Shown one piece after another: positions 9,303 to 17,207 of a stretch of DNA of 64,000 bases. The position numbers were made by a program, and so were the translations under genes. The notes beneath the pieces were generated by a model that worked only from the letters and a program-made list of their open reading frames with translations, was not told the origin of the DNA and ran no database searches. The stretch is from Mesorhizobium sp. M4B.F.Ca.ET.058.02.1.1 (GTDB lineage: Bacteria; Pseudomonadota; Alphaproteobacteria; Rhizobiales; Rhizobiaceae): contig NZ_CP034450.1 of NCBI RefSeq assembly GCF_003952505.1, positions 620,001 through 684,000 of the forward strand, given 5' to 3'. Position 1 is the stretch's first letter. Each line of letters starts with the position of its first letter.

Positions 9303-10013
9303 ATGAAAATGGCGCAGCGCAGGGCAACTGCAACAGCCGCAAGACGGGCCGCCATGGCTGATGGCAGGGGGTCGGCGAATGATGCCGCGCCGCCCAAGGA
9401 TCGTCGGCGCGAGCGCGGCGAGGCGAGCGTGCAGCGTATCATCGACGCCACCATCGACCTCATCGCCGATGAAGGGCTGGCGAGCGTCACCATGCAGCGC
9501 ATCGCCGAGCAGGTCGGCTCGTCGAACGCGCTGGTCGTGTTCCATTTTCGCAGCAAGGAGAACCTGTTTCGGGCCGTGCTGCAGTATCTCAGCGATCGAT
9601 ATGATGAGCTGTGGGCCACCTTGGTGCGGGCGCCCGGGCTGTCGCCGGTTGAAAGGCTGCTGGGCGCGGTCGAATGCGCGCGAGGATTCGCGCGGCAGCA
9701 TCCAAAGTGGGTTTCGGTCTTCGTCGTGTTCTCCAGCGACCGCAAGAGCATGCAGATCTACAACGAGATCGGGTTGCCGAGCGACCTCGCCTACACGGCC
9801 GAAGCGCGCGAGCTGCTGATCGAGATCTCGCGCAGTGGCGGCTATTCCGGCGTCGACATAGACACCTTATCAGAGAGCCTGAATTATCTGGTTCACGGCG
9901 CCTGGTACTGGGATCACCTGAACCCTTCCGGCCGTAACACCAATGTCCTGCGCAAGACGATGCTGATGCTGCTGCATCAGGCGTTTCCGCGGCATTTCGA
10001 TCTTGAGCGCTAA
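9303..10013 (+). CDS. TetR/AcrR family transcriptional regulator (BetI-like)
   Basis: After a basic N-terminal tail of about 35 residues comes a TetR-type DNA-binding domain, ASVQRIIDATIDLIADEGLA then SVTMQRIAEQVGSSNALVVF and HFRSKENLFRAVLQYL, with helix-turn-helix at about residues 60-85. The C-terminal ligand-binding domain ends in a 'LVHGAWYWDHL...' segment, as in BetI-like regulators. Total length is 236 residues; ATG 9309 is an alternative start with better spacing to GAAAAGG. It is the last gene of the binding protein/amidase cluster and probably controls it. It ends 166 bp before the tRNA-Thr remnant at the left end of the integrated element. Confidence 0.85.
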   Translation: MKMAQRRATATAARRAAMADGRGSANDAAPPKDRRRERGEASVQRIIDATIDLIADEGLASVTMQRIAEQVGSSNALVVFHFRSKENLFRAVLQYLSDRYDELWATLVRAPGLSPVERLLGAVECARGFARQHPKWVSVFVVFSSDRKSMQIYNEIGLPSDLAYTAEARELLIEISRSGGYSGVDIDTLSESLNYLVHGAWYWDHLNPSGRNTNVLRKTMLMLLHQAFPRHFDLER

Positions 10014-10093
10014 TATCTACCGGCTCTGCCGCAGATGGCAGCCGGCCTGGCGGTTGTGCGCCATTTCGGCTTGTTTGCAGCGAACTGTCGACT

Positions 10094-10180
10094 GTCCTCC
10101 TTCGCCAAGGCTTCGGAGGACACCCCTTCGTCTAACGATCTTCGGGTGGCCTGCTACCCGAAGCTCGAAGAGCGAAGGGT
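10094..10180. repeat. Compound palindromic region next to the left att site
   Basis: Several nested inverted repeats occur: TCCTCC...GGAGGA around 10094-10120, outer arms ACCCCTTCG (10122-10130) and CGAAGGGT (10173-10180), and a perfect inner hairpin CTTCGGGT (10140-10147) / ACCCGAAG (10156-10163). It lies directly 3' of the original tRNA-Thr gene on the minus strand, so the inner hairpin may have been that gene's terminator. The mosaic look also fits a rhizobial intergenic palindromic element. Confidence 0.45.
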
Positions 10181-10224
10181 GGTGCCCCCGGACGGGATCG
10201 AACCGCCGACCTTCGGTTTACAAA
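10180..10224 (-). pseudogene. 3' half of a tRNA-Thr(UGU) gene (att site at left end of the element)
   Basis: Read on the minus strand, this is tRNA positions 32-76: anticodon loop TTTGTAA, then ACCGA, variable loop AGGTC, T-arm GGCGG-TTCGATC-CCGTC, acceptor strand CGGGGGC, discriminator A and encoded CCA. No D-arm or 5' acceptor strand lies next to it; beyond the loop the sequence turns into unrelated AT-rich DNA. The missing half is found at 22390-22427. The two halves share TTACAAA (10218-10224 and 22390-22396) and add up to a normal 76-nt tRNA, so an insertion has split the gene. Confidence 0.9.
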
Positions 10225-10358
10225 TTTTGTGCCAGAATACCCCGAAGCATATCGTTCCCTAACTTTGTTCCAATCAACATATTGATTTTGATTAATTTAT
10301 CGAGGTTTTTGGCCGATTGAGCATCGGTTTGCATAACGTTGTCGAACGTACTATAACG

Positions 10359-10386
10359 TACCCCGGATTACCCCTGAGGTTACCCC
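10359..10386 (-). promoter_or_regulatory. Three phased GGGGTA half-sites upstream of the integrase (arm-type or operator site)
   Basis: TACCCC occurs at 10359, 10369 and 10381, i.e. GGGGTA on the minus strand with 10- and 12-bp phasing. The same two-half-site arrangement recurs at 15125-15160, 17597-17617, 20288-20308 and 22308-22328. Here it sits 14 bp before the integrase start codon and about 140 bp from the att core. It could be an arm-type recombinase site, a repressor operator, or both. Confidence 0.5.
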
Positions 10387-10399
10387 GGAGCCAAAACCG

Positions 10400-11677
10400 A
10401 TGCTTAATTCGATCCCCGGCCAGTTCAAAAAGGCTGCCGCGTTTATCAACAATCTGACGCCGGCAACCACGCGGCAAGAAATACCGGACAGCACCCAAGC
10501 CGGCCTCTATCTGGTGATGCAGCCAAGCGGGTCTTTGTCATGGGCTGTGCGAACGAAGATTGATGGCAAGGCCGCGAAAGTGACCATTGGACGCTATGAC
10601 GAAGTCGGCCGCGACGACCGGGCCGGCAACATCATATCGGCAACACAAGTGCTGAACGTCACCCAGGCACGGGCAGCGGCCGAAAAGGTGATCGCGGACG
10701 CAAAGCGCGGCAATGACCCCCGGCAACAGAAGATCGACAAGACGAGTGTGGGCGCTTGGTTCGATGAATTTATCAAGACGGCCAGGACGACCGGTTTCAA
10801 GGGTAGGGCGGTTAAGGCAACCACAGCGGACGAATATGAGCGCATAATCGCGACCAATATCAAACCGCACTGGAAACACGTTAGCGACATTCGGACGCTC
10901 GATTACCGGGATGTCGAAAAGCTCTTGGCGAAGCTGACGCCGGGCGCGAGGCGGAACGCCTTTGCGGTGCTATCCGCATTCTTCCGCTGGAAGCCCGTTG
11001 CGCGCGTCATGGGCCGGAACATCATCGAGCTTGCCGAAGCGCCGGCCAAGCCGACCAGCCGCGACCGCGTGTTGTCCCATGAGGAAATCAAGAAGGTTTG
11101 GAACGCTTCCGAAAAGTGCGGCTATCCGTTCGGCCCCATGACACAATTGCTATTGTTGACCGGGCAACGCCGCGACGAAATCGCCGATCTGAAATGGTCC
11201 GAAATTGCCGATGACGCGATCACGCTTGAAGCGGCTCGTACGAAGAATTCACGACCGCATGTCGTGCCGCTCTCGCCGCTTGCAAAGACGATAATTGAAG
11301 CGTTGCCCAAGATGCACGACGCGGACGGCAATTTGTCGGAATACGTGTTCACGACAACCGCAACGACGCCGTTCAGCGGATTCAGCAATGGCAAGAAAGC
11401 GCTCGATAAGCATTGCGGCGAACCGGCGTTGCCCGATTGGCATTTGCACGATCTGCGGCGCACATGCGCGACCGAGCTAGCCAAGCTTGGAATTAAGCAG
11501 GAAGTGACCGAAGCAATCCTAAATCACAAAACCGGTAAAGTGTCCGGTGTTGCCGCAATCTATAACCGGTACGATTACCAAGATGAAAAGCGCGACGCTT
11601 TGGAACAATGGGCAACCCGCATTCAGGCAATCACCGGGAACAACGTTACGATTCTCCGGAAAGGATCGACCATATGA
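10400..11677 (+). CDS. Tyrosine recombinase (integrase) of the tRNA-Thr element
   Basis: The 425-residue protein has an N-terminal arm-binding region with a 'GLYLVMQPSGSLSWAVRTKIDGK...TIGRYDEV' segment like that of DUF4102-type integrases, a SAM-like core-binding region (about residues 115-210), and a catalytic domain with all active-site residues: Arg in TGQRRDE (257/258), Lys282 in RTKNSRPHVVPLS, H350-x-x-R353 in HLHDLRRT, His376 in ILNHKTG, and nucleophile Tyr388 in AAIYNRYDY. It should cut within the 7-bp core TTACAAA. ATG 10400 has GGAG nine bases upstream. Its stop overlaps the next start (ATGA), so the following membrane peptide is translationally coupled to it. Confidence 0.93.
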   Translation: MLNSIPGQFKKAAAFINNLTPATTRQEIPDSTQAGLYLVMQPSGSLSWAVRTKIDGKAAKVTIGRYDEVGRDDRAGNIISATQVLNVTQARAAAEKVIADAKRGNDPRQQKIDKTSVGAWFDEFIKTARTTGFKGRAVKATTADEYERIIATNIKPHWKHVSDIRTLDYRDVEKLLAKLTPGARRNAFAVLSAFFRWKPVARVMGRNIIELAEAPAKPTSRDRVLSHEEIKKVWNASEKCGYPFGPMTQLLLLTGQRRDEIADLKWSEIADDAITLEAARTKNSRPHVVPLSPLAKTIIEALPKMHDADGNLSEYVFTTTATTPFSGFSNGKKALDKHCGEPALPDWHLHDLRRTCATELAKLGIKQEVTEAILNHKTGKVSGVAAIYNRYDYQDEKRDALEQWATRIQAITGNNVTILRKGSTI

Positions 11678-11868
11678 TTGATAAGAAGAGGATAAGGAAG
11701 CGGACGAACGAAATAGACGATAACGGATACATTGAACCAAACCCGAACGGGCAGAAATATCCGAGCGACTTCAAGGAGCCGAACCCTATAACTCCCGAGC
11801 ATGTTCAGGGCTTCGTATGTGGAGTGTTGTTTATGATTTTTCTAATTGCCGTTTACGTGCGGATTTGA
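11674..11868 (+). CDS. 64-residue C-terminally anchored membrane peptide
   Basis: The start codon overlaps the integrase stop (ATGA at 11674-11677). The product has a basic N-terminus (MIDKKRIRKR), a polar Asn/Pro-rich middle and one hydrophobic span at the extreme C-terminus (VQGFVCGVLFMIFLIAVYV, about residues 44-62). The architecture is that of a small tail-anchored protein. No family recognised. The coupling suggests it is made whenever the integrase is made. Confidence 0.6.
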   Translation: MIDKKRIRKRTNEIDDNGYIEPNPNGQKYPSDFKEPNPITPEHVQGFVCGVLFMIFLIAVYVRI

Positions 11869-11959
11869 GAGTGACTCTAGTATGAGAGACTTATCCACAA
11901 GGCAGTTATAGCTAGTTATTGACCACTAGACTTTGTTATGGTTGGTTGCCCATGCCAAA

Positions 11960-12038
11960 GGTTGGACGACCGATGGTGTGAGGGGCTGGACGGCCCAAGG
12001 CCGCGAGGAAGACGCGGCGATAGGGGTTGGACGACCCG
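11960..12038 (+). repeat. Three copies of a 14-bp GGYTGGACGRCCNR motif
   Basis: GGTTGGACGACCGA (11960-11973), GGCTGGACGGCCCA (11984-11997) and GGTTGGACGACCCG (12025-12038) lie in the same orientation, upstream of the AlpA-like gene. Spacings are 24 and 41 bp. They could be operator or excisionase-binding sites. A chance origin in GC-rich DNA is possible but three 14-bp near-copies in 80 bp is unusual. Confidence 0.45.
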
Positions 12039-12118
12039 AAGCCGGGGAACGGCCCGGCGCTCTGCGATGGATCGCAAGAGCCAGGCCCCAGCCAATTCCC
12101 ACTCACAAGGTCTGTCCC

Positions 12119-12340
12119 ATGTCTTCCCTAGAACTTATCCCCGCGCCCGTAGTGCGCGCCGCTTGCGGCAATATCACCGATATGACCCTTTGGCGCTGGC
12201 TGAACGGTTCATTCGACCCCCGAACGGGAAGATTGACCCCGCCCGTTCCCGGCTTTCCCCGACCTCGCAAAATTAACAACCGCCGTTATTGGAGCCGTGC
12301 CGAGATCGAGCGATTTATGGCCTCGCGCCCGCTCGGCTAA
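12119..12340 (+). CDS. AlpA-like small helix-turn-helix protein (excisionase/regulator)
   Basis: The 73-residue product contains DMTLWRWLNGS followed by GFPRPRKINNRRYWSRAEIE and RFMASR, the classic layout of AlpA/MerR-type small winged-helix proteins: a recognition helix, then 'FP.P..I..RRYW...EI..W'. Such proteins activate integrase or act as excisionases in integrative elements. I chose ATG 12119, since the upstream in-frame extension (to 11933) is Pro/Arg/Gly-rich shadow sequence. It lies between the integrase pair and the replication gene, with a set of three 14-bp repeats upstream that could be its own binding sites. Confidence 0.75.
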   Translation: MSSLELIPAPVVRAACGNITDMTLWRWLNGSFDPRTGRLTPPVPGFPRPRKINNRRYWSRAEIERFMASRPLG

Positions 12341-12501
12341 TTCCCCTAAGGCTTACCCGCGCCGCTCTTGGCGGGCCTGAGTTTTCAGCAAGTGTTTGAG
12401 TGAACAACAATTTTCAACATCAGAGCAGCGGTTAGTTGATCCGGCGCTCAAAGAAAAGCCGGCGAGCGCTGCAACGCTGCCGGCCTTGAAGGACAATATC
12501 A

Positions 12502-14874
12502 GTGACCGCCCACATACCACCGGCCGCGTTGTCGGGCAACGCCGCTGTCCCCGAAGCGCTCAAAGCTTACCGACAGTTCGTTGTGTGGCGGCTTGTGCAG
12601 CGACCCGGAGAACCGAAGCCAGCCAAGCTCCCGTTCGGTCCGAAGACCGGGCAGGCCGCTAGCTCGACCGATTCAAGCACCTGGACAGATTTTGACACCG
12701 CCGCGCGCGCCGTCGCTGCCGGGAGTTTCAACGGCATCGGATTTGTGTTCACCGCCAACGACCCGTTTGCCTTTATCGACCTTGACGATTGCCGCGACCC
12801 GGCCACGGGGGAATGGTCGCCGCATGCTCTCTTTATCGCCCAATCCATCTTTCCGAACGGATCGTGGGAAACATCGCAGAGCGGCCAAGGACTGCACGGG
12901 ATTGTCCGCGTGAGCAACAAAGCAGCATTTGCGAACAAGTCTCGCAAATGGGCAAATGGCGGCGCCCGCTTCGAATGCTACACCGAAGGCCGCTTTGTAG
13001 CGTTCGGCCATTGCGATTGGTCACAGCTCGATCTGGAGATTGATTGCGGTGCAGTGTTAGCCGAATGGGTTCCGGATCGGCAATCCGGTTATCCCGGCGT
13101 GGTCGAATGGGAAGACGTGGCGCGCTTGGATTACGCCGGTCCCGCCGACGATGACGAACTAGTCAGACGCGCAATTGAGAGCAAGGGCGGCCCCGCCGTT
13201 ATTCTTGGCAAAGCGCCATCGTTTGCAGCCCTTTGGAACGGCGATGTCGCCGAGCTTGGCGGGTTTTTTCCGGATAGCGGCAAGCGTCCATTCGACCACA
13301 GCGCCGCCGAGCTTGCTCTTGCCAATGCATTAGCTTGGTGGACCGGCTGCAATCCTGTGCGCATCGAACGATTGATGAGCCGAGCGCCGCTCTGCCAACG
13401 CGCCAAATGGTATACGCGCGGCGACTACCGGGCGCTCACCATCACGTCCGCCATTGCCGGCCCGAACCGCAAATATTTCGCAGCCAAGGACCGGCGCGAA
13501 CAGCAGTTGCAGGCCGATATGGTGATTGGCGACGATCTGCCAACGCCGCCGCTACCGTCAATCATGACCCTGGACCAAATGTTGCGAGACTTGGTCCATA
13601 TCGGCTTCGGTAGCCAAATCGTACACCGAGTCAGCAAGACGATCCGGAGTAAGGAAGATGCGGCAAGCGAATATGCCGCGAGCGTAACCGAAGTTGACAC
13701 AGGCAAGGTCGATGAAGACTGCAATCCGGTCACAAAGCAACTCCAGACGCTGGTTTTGTGGCGTCGTGACCGGAACCGTACATCGGTCGATCAAATAACG
13801 TGGCAACCTGACAAGCCGGAAATCTGCCAAGCACTCGACGCCAACGGCAGCGGCCAACGCGCGTACAATCTTTGGACGCCACCGCGATTGAGGGCCGCGC
13901 CGTCAAATTGGCTGGAATGGGCGAGACCGTTCATCGATCATGTCGCCTATCTTGTGCCGATTGAGGTCGAACGTGTGCGGTTCCTGCAATGGCTGGCGCA
14001 TATCGTCCAGAGACCGGGCGAGCTTCCGCATACTTGCTATTTGATGATTGCGACCACGACCGGCATTGGTCGCGGTACGCTGGCGTCAATCCTCACCCGA
14101 GCTTTTCGCGGATACGTCGCCGCGAATGCCGATGTTGGCATGCTGTTGAACAAGACTTTCAACGGGCGATTGTCCCAAAAATTGCTCGCAACGGTTGACG
14201 AAATACGCGAGGGCGACGGCGCACAACGTTATCGGCAGCAGGAAAATTTTAAGAGCGCCGTCACCGAGGAAGAACGCCACGTCAATCCCAAATTCGGCAG
14301 GCAATATGTCGAGAAAAACTGTTGCCGTTGGTTGCTATTCTCAAACCATTTGGACGCGTTGCCTTTCGATAATAACGACCGACGGGTGATCGTTATTGAA
14401 AACCCGACCACACCGGCACAGCCGGCTTGGTTCGAATATTTGCACGGCATCATCAACAACCCGACGTTCGTCGCCAGCGTCCAGTACTATCTCGCAACGC
14501 TCGATATCAGCACGTTCAAGCCGGGCGAGCGCGCGCCGATGAACGCGGCCAAGGCAAAAGCGGTTGCGAGCATGGAAAGCATCGCTGACAGGGCCGCACG
14601 GCAATTTGCAGCCGCGTGGCCCGACGATCTGGCGACGATAGCCGACCTACGCGAATTCCTTGGCGATGACGCTCCAGGCAACAGCGGTGCGATGCGCCAT
14701 GTGGTTGAGCGCGCCGGTATGAGGACCGCGCACCGCATCAAAATAGCGGGCAGGTTGGAGACGCTTTTGATCGTGCGCGGCCCACTTGACGGAAATGACC
14801 TAACCAAAGCCGACAACGCCGCCATTGTTGACAGGATCGGCGCTGCCCAAGCGAAATTTCGGTTCACAGCGTGA
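12502..14874 (+). CDS. Primase-polymerase / superfamily 3-type helicase (NrS-1 polymerase-like)
   Basis: This 790-residue protein combines two parts. The N-terminal third looks like an archaeo-eukaryotic primase/PrimPol domain: FNGIGFVFTANDPFAFIDLDD (acidic DLDD at 93-96) and ARFECYTEGRFVAFGH around 155-170. The C-terminal part is a virus-type ATPase (DUF5906-like): GIGRGTL at about 520-527 as Walker A, LLATVDEI near 563 as Walker B, and LLFSNHLDALPFDNNDRR around 612. The Walker A lysine is replaced by arginine (GIGRGT). Start is GTG 12502 with GAAGGACA upstream. It probably primes and unwinds element DNA. A perfect long inverted repeat begins 15 bp after its stop. Confidence 0.82.
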   Translation: MTAHIPPAALSGNAAVPEALKAYRQFVVWRLVQRPGEPKPAKLPFGPKTGQAASSTDSSTWTDFDTAARAVAAGSFNGIGFVFTANDPFAFIDLDDCRDPATGEWSPHALFIAQSIFPNGSWETSQSGQGLHGIVRVSNKAAFANKSRKWANGGARFECYTEGRFVAFGHCDWSQLDLEIDCGAVLAEWVPDRQSGYPGVVEWEDVARLDYAGPADDDELVRRAIESKGGPAVILGKAPSFAALWNGDVAELGGFFPDSGKRPFDHSAAELALANALAWWTGCNPVRIERLMSRAPLCQRAKWYTRGDYRALTITSAIAGPNRKYFAAKDRREQQLQADMVIGDDLPTPPLPSIMTLDQMLRDLVHIGFGSQIVHRVSKTIRSKEDAASEYAASVTEVDTGKVDEDCNPVTKQLQTLVLWRRDRNRTSVDQITWQPDKPEICQALDANGSGQRAYNLWTPPRLRAAPSNWLEWARPFIDHVAYLVPIEVERVRFLQWLAHIVQRPGELPHTCYLMIATTTGIGRGTLASILTRAFRGYVAANADVGMLLNKTFNGRLSQKLLATVDEIREGDGAQRYRQQENFKSAVTEEERHVNPKFGRQYVEKNCCRWLLFSNHLDALPFDNNDRRVIVIENPTTPAQPAWFEYLHGIINNPTFVASVQYYLATLDISTFKPGERAPMNAAKAKAVASMESIADRAARQFAAAWPDDLATIADLREFLGDDAPGNSGAMRHVVERAGMRTAHRIKIAGRLETLLIVRGPLDGNDLTKADNAAIVDRIGAAQAKFRFTA

Positions 14875-14888
14875 CCGCCACCCCGGTT

Positions 14889-15017
14889 CGCCAAGGATCA
14901 CCAAGTTCGCCACATCTGAAAAGGCCGGAAATAGAAAATAGAACTGATGTTACTCAACGTTATACTGAAAATATTTCTGTGTCTTTTTAGAAGTGGCGAA
15001 CTTGGTGATCCTTGGCG
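14889..15017. repeat. Perfect 25-bp inverted repeat flanking 79 bp of AT-rich DNA (candidate replication origin)
   Basis: The arm at 14889-14913, starting CGCCAAGGATCACC, is the exact reverse complement of 14993-15017. Inward extension keeps partial pairing for about nine more bases. The 79-bp centre is AT-rich (for example GAAAATATTTC) in an otherwise GC-rich region. It starts 15 bp after the primase/helicase stop and is followed by phased CGGGTA-type motifs at 15101-15160. Inverted repeat plus AT-rich core plus iteron-like motifs beside a replication gene suggests an origin; a MITE or a long-stem terminator are alternatives. Confidence 0.6.
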
Positions 15018-15100
15018 CACCGCGCCGTCGCCCGCGTGGGTGTAAGGAGCAGCGGTTAACTAGACCGATACAGACCCGCCAAAACTGCAACGAAAACAAC

Positions 15101-15160
15101 CGGTAAATTATCCAGTCAGCACAACGGGTAGTCACCCGGGTAAAAACAGGGGAAACCAAC
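15101..15160 (+). repeat. Iteron-like 12-bp-phased motifs
   Basis: CGGTAAATTATC (15101), then CGGGTAGTCACC (15125), CGGGTAAAAACA (15137) and GGGGAAACCAAC (15149) keep a 12-bp register. The last copy also supplies the ribosome-binding site of the gene at 15162. The motif resembles the GGGGTAAA half-sites found at four other places in the element. Confidence 0.45.
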
Positions 15161-15161
15161 C

Positions 15162-15728
15162 ATGGAACTAACGCTGAAATTCTCTGCCACGCCGGAAGGA
15201 ATCAAGACCGCCCGCATGTGCCTCGCATTCGACCGTGCAATGGCGTGGTTCAGGCGGCGCGATTGGTCCAGGCCATCCAATCGTCCGGAGCTCAACTATC
15301 AGGACGACCAGTTGTACATGGTCTCATATTGGTCCGACGATATCCGCGTCTCGATCTGGCGCGACCACACGACCGGCTCGCTTAATTTCATTCTGGACGC
15401 AGTGGACCGCGTCGGCAAGCATGTGGCAAAAATAGGCGAGTTTGGCGCGCTTGGCCGGGACGAATGGTTCATCGCTCACCTAGACGAACAAATCGTTCAT
15501 TCAATCGATCAAAATATGGACCATCGCTTTCGCCAATCGAGCGCGGCTTTCGTTGCGGAATTTTTGTACAGTTCAACCACGCCGTGGCTAAATCATCCGG
15601 TCGAGACTAAGAACAAATTAGGACCCGTTACGCCGGAGATAATCAACGCTCTGCGGAGAGTTGGTTATCGCTCGACATCGGAAACCACATGGGCGGCACC
15701 GGGCGAAAATATCGGAAAAAGTCATTAA
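15162..15728 (+). CDS. Element-encoded protein of unknown function (188 aa)
   Basis: The ATG is preceded by AGGGGAAACCAACC, a usable ribosome-binding site. The product is soluble-looking, with MELTLKFSATPEGIKTARMC, a Trp/Arg-rich segment (MAWFRRRDWSRPSNRPELNY), and YMVSYWSDDIRVSIWRD, which looks like alternating beta strands. I recognise no family. It sits immediately after the candidate origin. Codon use is less GC-biased than in the flanking chromosome, in keeping with acquired DNA. Confidence 0.6.
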   Translation: MELTLKFSATPEGIKTARMCLAFDRAMAWFRRRDWSRPSNRPELNYQDDQLYMVSYWSDDIRVSIWRDHTTGSLNFILDAVDRVGKHVAKIGEFGALGRDEWFIAHLDEQIVHSIDQNMDHRFRQSSAAFVAEFLYSSTTPWLNHPVETKNKLGPVTPEIINALRRVGYRSTSETTWAAPGENIGKSH

Positions 15729-15834
15729 AATTGCCAACTGTGGATAACTAAATAGCGATATTTGCTTGTGGCGTCTGCCGTACTTATTGCTTTCCCTTAA
15801 ATACTACTCACTCTAAGCGGAAGGAATACAGACT

Positions 15835-16656
15835 ATGGCGATCAAGAATTTTTCTCGTGTGCCCGGCGAGACTCGCGGCTTTCTTGCAAATTGGACGGCT
15901 AGCAGCGGAGGGTCATTTTCCTTCTTCTGGCCGGTTGCCTACGCGAACGTATCCGGCGATCTCGACAACGCTGCTACGGCGTTAGGCAACGGCGTCATGG
16001 CCGCTGCCGCGAGTATCGAAGCGGCGGACAAGCAATTCAAGCAGGCCGGCGACGTGGCTCGCGTAGGGGCAGAGGCCTGTTCGAGATATTGCGGTCCAGG
16101 CTTCAGGGCAGTGAGACAGGCCGCTATCAGCGAGCGACAAACCACGGCGGCGGCTCGCTACAGCTTGAGACAGCCCGTAGAGGCGAGCGCTACCCCGAAC
16201 TCGACCGCCGTGGATGCGATCCAGCGCGCCGAAATCCGGCAAACGCTTTTCCGCGAATTCGGAACCGACCTAGGTGGCGCTTTCGAATGGGTGATGCAGT
16301 CGCAAGGGCTCGATGTGCTCCAAGCAATTGTTCCGGCAATCGACCGGACGATTTTCGTCAAGGACAAGCAATTGTCCGATTTGCTCGCCGAAGAATTCGC
16401 GATCCGGAAGACGATTAAATTCATGCCCAACGAACCGTCCGACGATTTCGCGACGCCGGCCGATCCCCTCAAAAGCAAGATGGACGATTCATCGATCCGC
16501 CTACTAGCCAAGGCAAAGGTTGGTCGAATCAAGCTCCGTGAGGAAGCGGTAGACGCTGCAAGCAAGCTGTTGGTCTCGACAATAAATTTCACGGCGCAAT
16601 CCAGCAATTTGACCGACACAGAGGCGTTGAACCTATTGTTTGGTAAATCCGCCTAG
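15835..16656 (+). CDS. Element-encoded protein of unknown function (273 aa)
   Basis: A strong ribosome-binding site (GCGGAAGGAATACAGACT) precedes the ATG. The product has an N-terminal Phe/Ser-rich stretch (SSGGSFSFFWPVAYANVSGD), then an Ala-rich, mainly helical region (about residues 45-130) and a helical C-terminal domain ending LTDTEALNLLFGKSA. There is no signal peptide or membrane span. No family recognised. Its stop codon lies inside the first of two tandem hairpins. Confidence 0.6.
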   Translation: MAIKNFSRVPGETRGFLANWTASSGGSFSFFWPVAYANVSGDLDNAATALGNGVMAAAASIEAADKQFKQAGDVARVGAEACSRYCGPGFRAVRQAAISERQTTAAARYSLRQPVEASATPNSTAVDAIQRAEIRQTLFREFGTDLGGAFEWVMQSQGLDVLQAIVPAIDRTIFVKDKQLSDLLAEEFAIRKTIKFMPNEPSDDFATPADPLKSKMDDSSIRLLAKAKVGRIKLREEAVDAASKLLVSTINFTAQSSNLTDTEALNLLFGKSA

Positions 16657-16720
16657 CAATTTACCGATATTGCTAGGCGTTCCGGGCCGGATTGATTTCC
16701 TGATTGTCAATCCGGCCCGG
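16651..16720 (+). terminator. Two tandem perfect hairpins
   Basis: GCCTAGCAAT (16651-16660) pairs perfectly with ATTGCTAGGC (16669-16678), overlapping the stop of the upstream gene. CCGGGCCGGATTGA (16682-16695) pairs perfectly with TCAATCCGGCCCGG (16707-16720). Only a weak T-run follows (GTTTCT). They probably end or attenuate the transcript before the gene at 16746. Confidence 0.6.
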
Positions 16721-16745
16721 GTTTCTCCGTAAAGCGACAAAAACA

Positions 16746-17207
16746 ATGACTGAAAATTTTCTTCCGCTCCCCCAATCCGGTCGAATTGACGATAACGTCC
16801 ATAGATTATCGGATCGCGACCACAATGGGAGATTTGCGGTCGGTAAATCTACAGGCCGTCCGGTTGGTGCGGTCGGTAAAGTAAGCCGCGATTTGCTTAA
16901 ACAGGTAAAAGCGCTCGGGCCTCGCGCAATCGACAAGCTGACCGAGGCATTGGACGCAAATCAGGAATGGGCGGTTAAATTCATTTTGCAGCATTGCTTG
17001 CCGAAGGGTAGGGCGCTGGAATTCGAAGAAATGACCGTTGATGATTTGGTCGCCGCTGCCAAATCGTCCGATATTTCTCTCGAGGAATTCCGGGCCGGCG
17101 TCGATGCGATGGCAAAGGTTCACGACATCCAAGAACTCGAATTGTTGCGCGAGAGAATCGACCAATTGGAGCAAATGCTCAATGTCAAAGCGCGCACTGG
17201 AACGTAA
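16746..17207 (+). CDS. DUF5681-like mobile-element protein (153 aa)
   Basis: The N-terminal part reads RDHNGRFAVGKSTGRPVGAV, resembling the 'GRF.PGQSGNPAGRPKGA' motif of DUF5681-type proteins found near phage terminase and mobile-element genes. The middle is helical (LLKQVKALGPRAIDKLTEAL then QEWAVKFILQHCLPKGRALE), and the C-terminus is a likely coiled coil (IQELELLRERIDQLEQMLNV). The start is ATG 16746. Such proteins have been likened to small terminase subunits, but the similarity is loose and no large terminase is present here. The next gene overlaps its end by 26 nt. Confidence 0.6.
   Translation: MTENFLPLPQSGRIDDNVHRLSDRDHNGRFAVGKSTGRPVGAVGKVSRDLLKQVKALGPRAIDKLTEALDANQEWAVKFILQHCLPKGRALEFEEMTVDDLVAAAKSSDISLEEFRAGVDAMAKVHDIQELELLRERIDQLEQMLNVKARTGT

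Noticed and set aside
12396..12662. TTG-started 88-residue frame overlapping the primase-helicase start
   Set aside because: Past 12502 it is an alternative frame of the primase gene; only about 35 codons lie outside and there is no ribosome-binding site.
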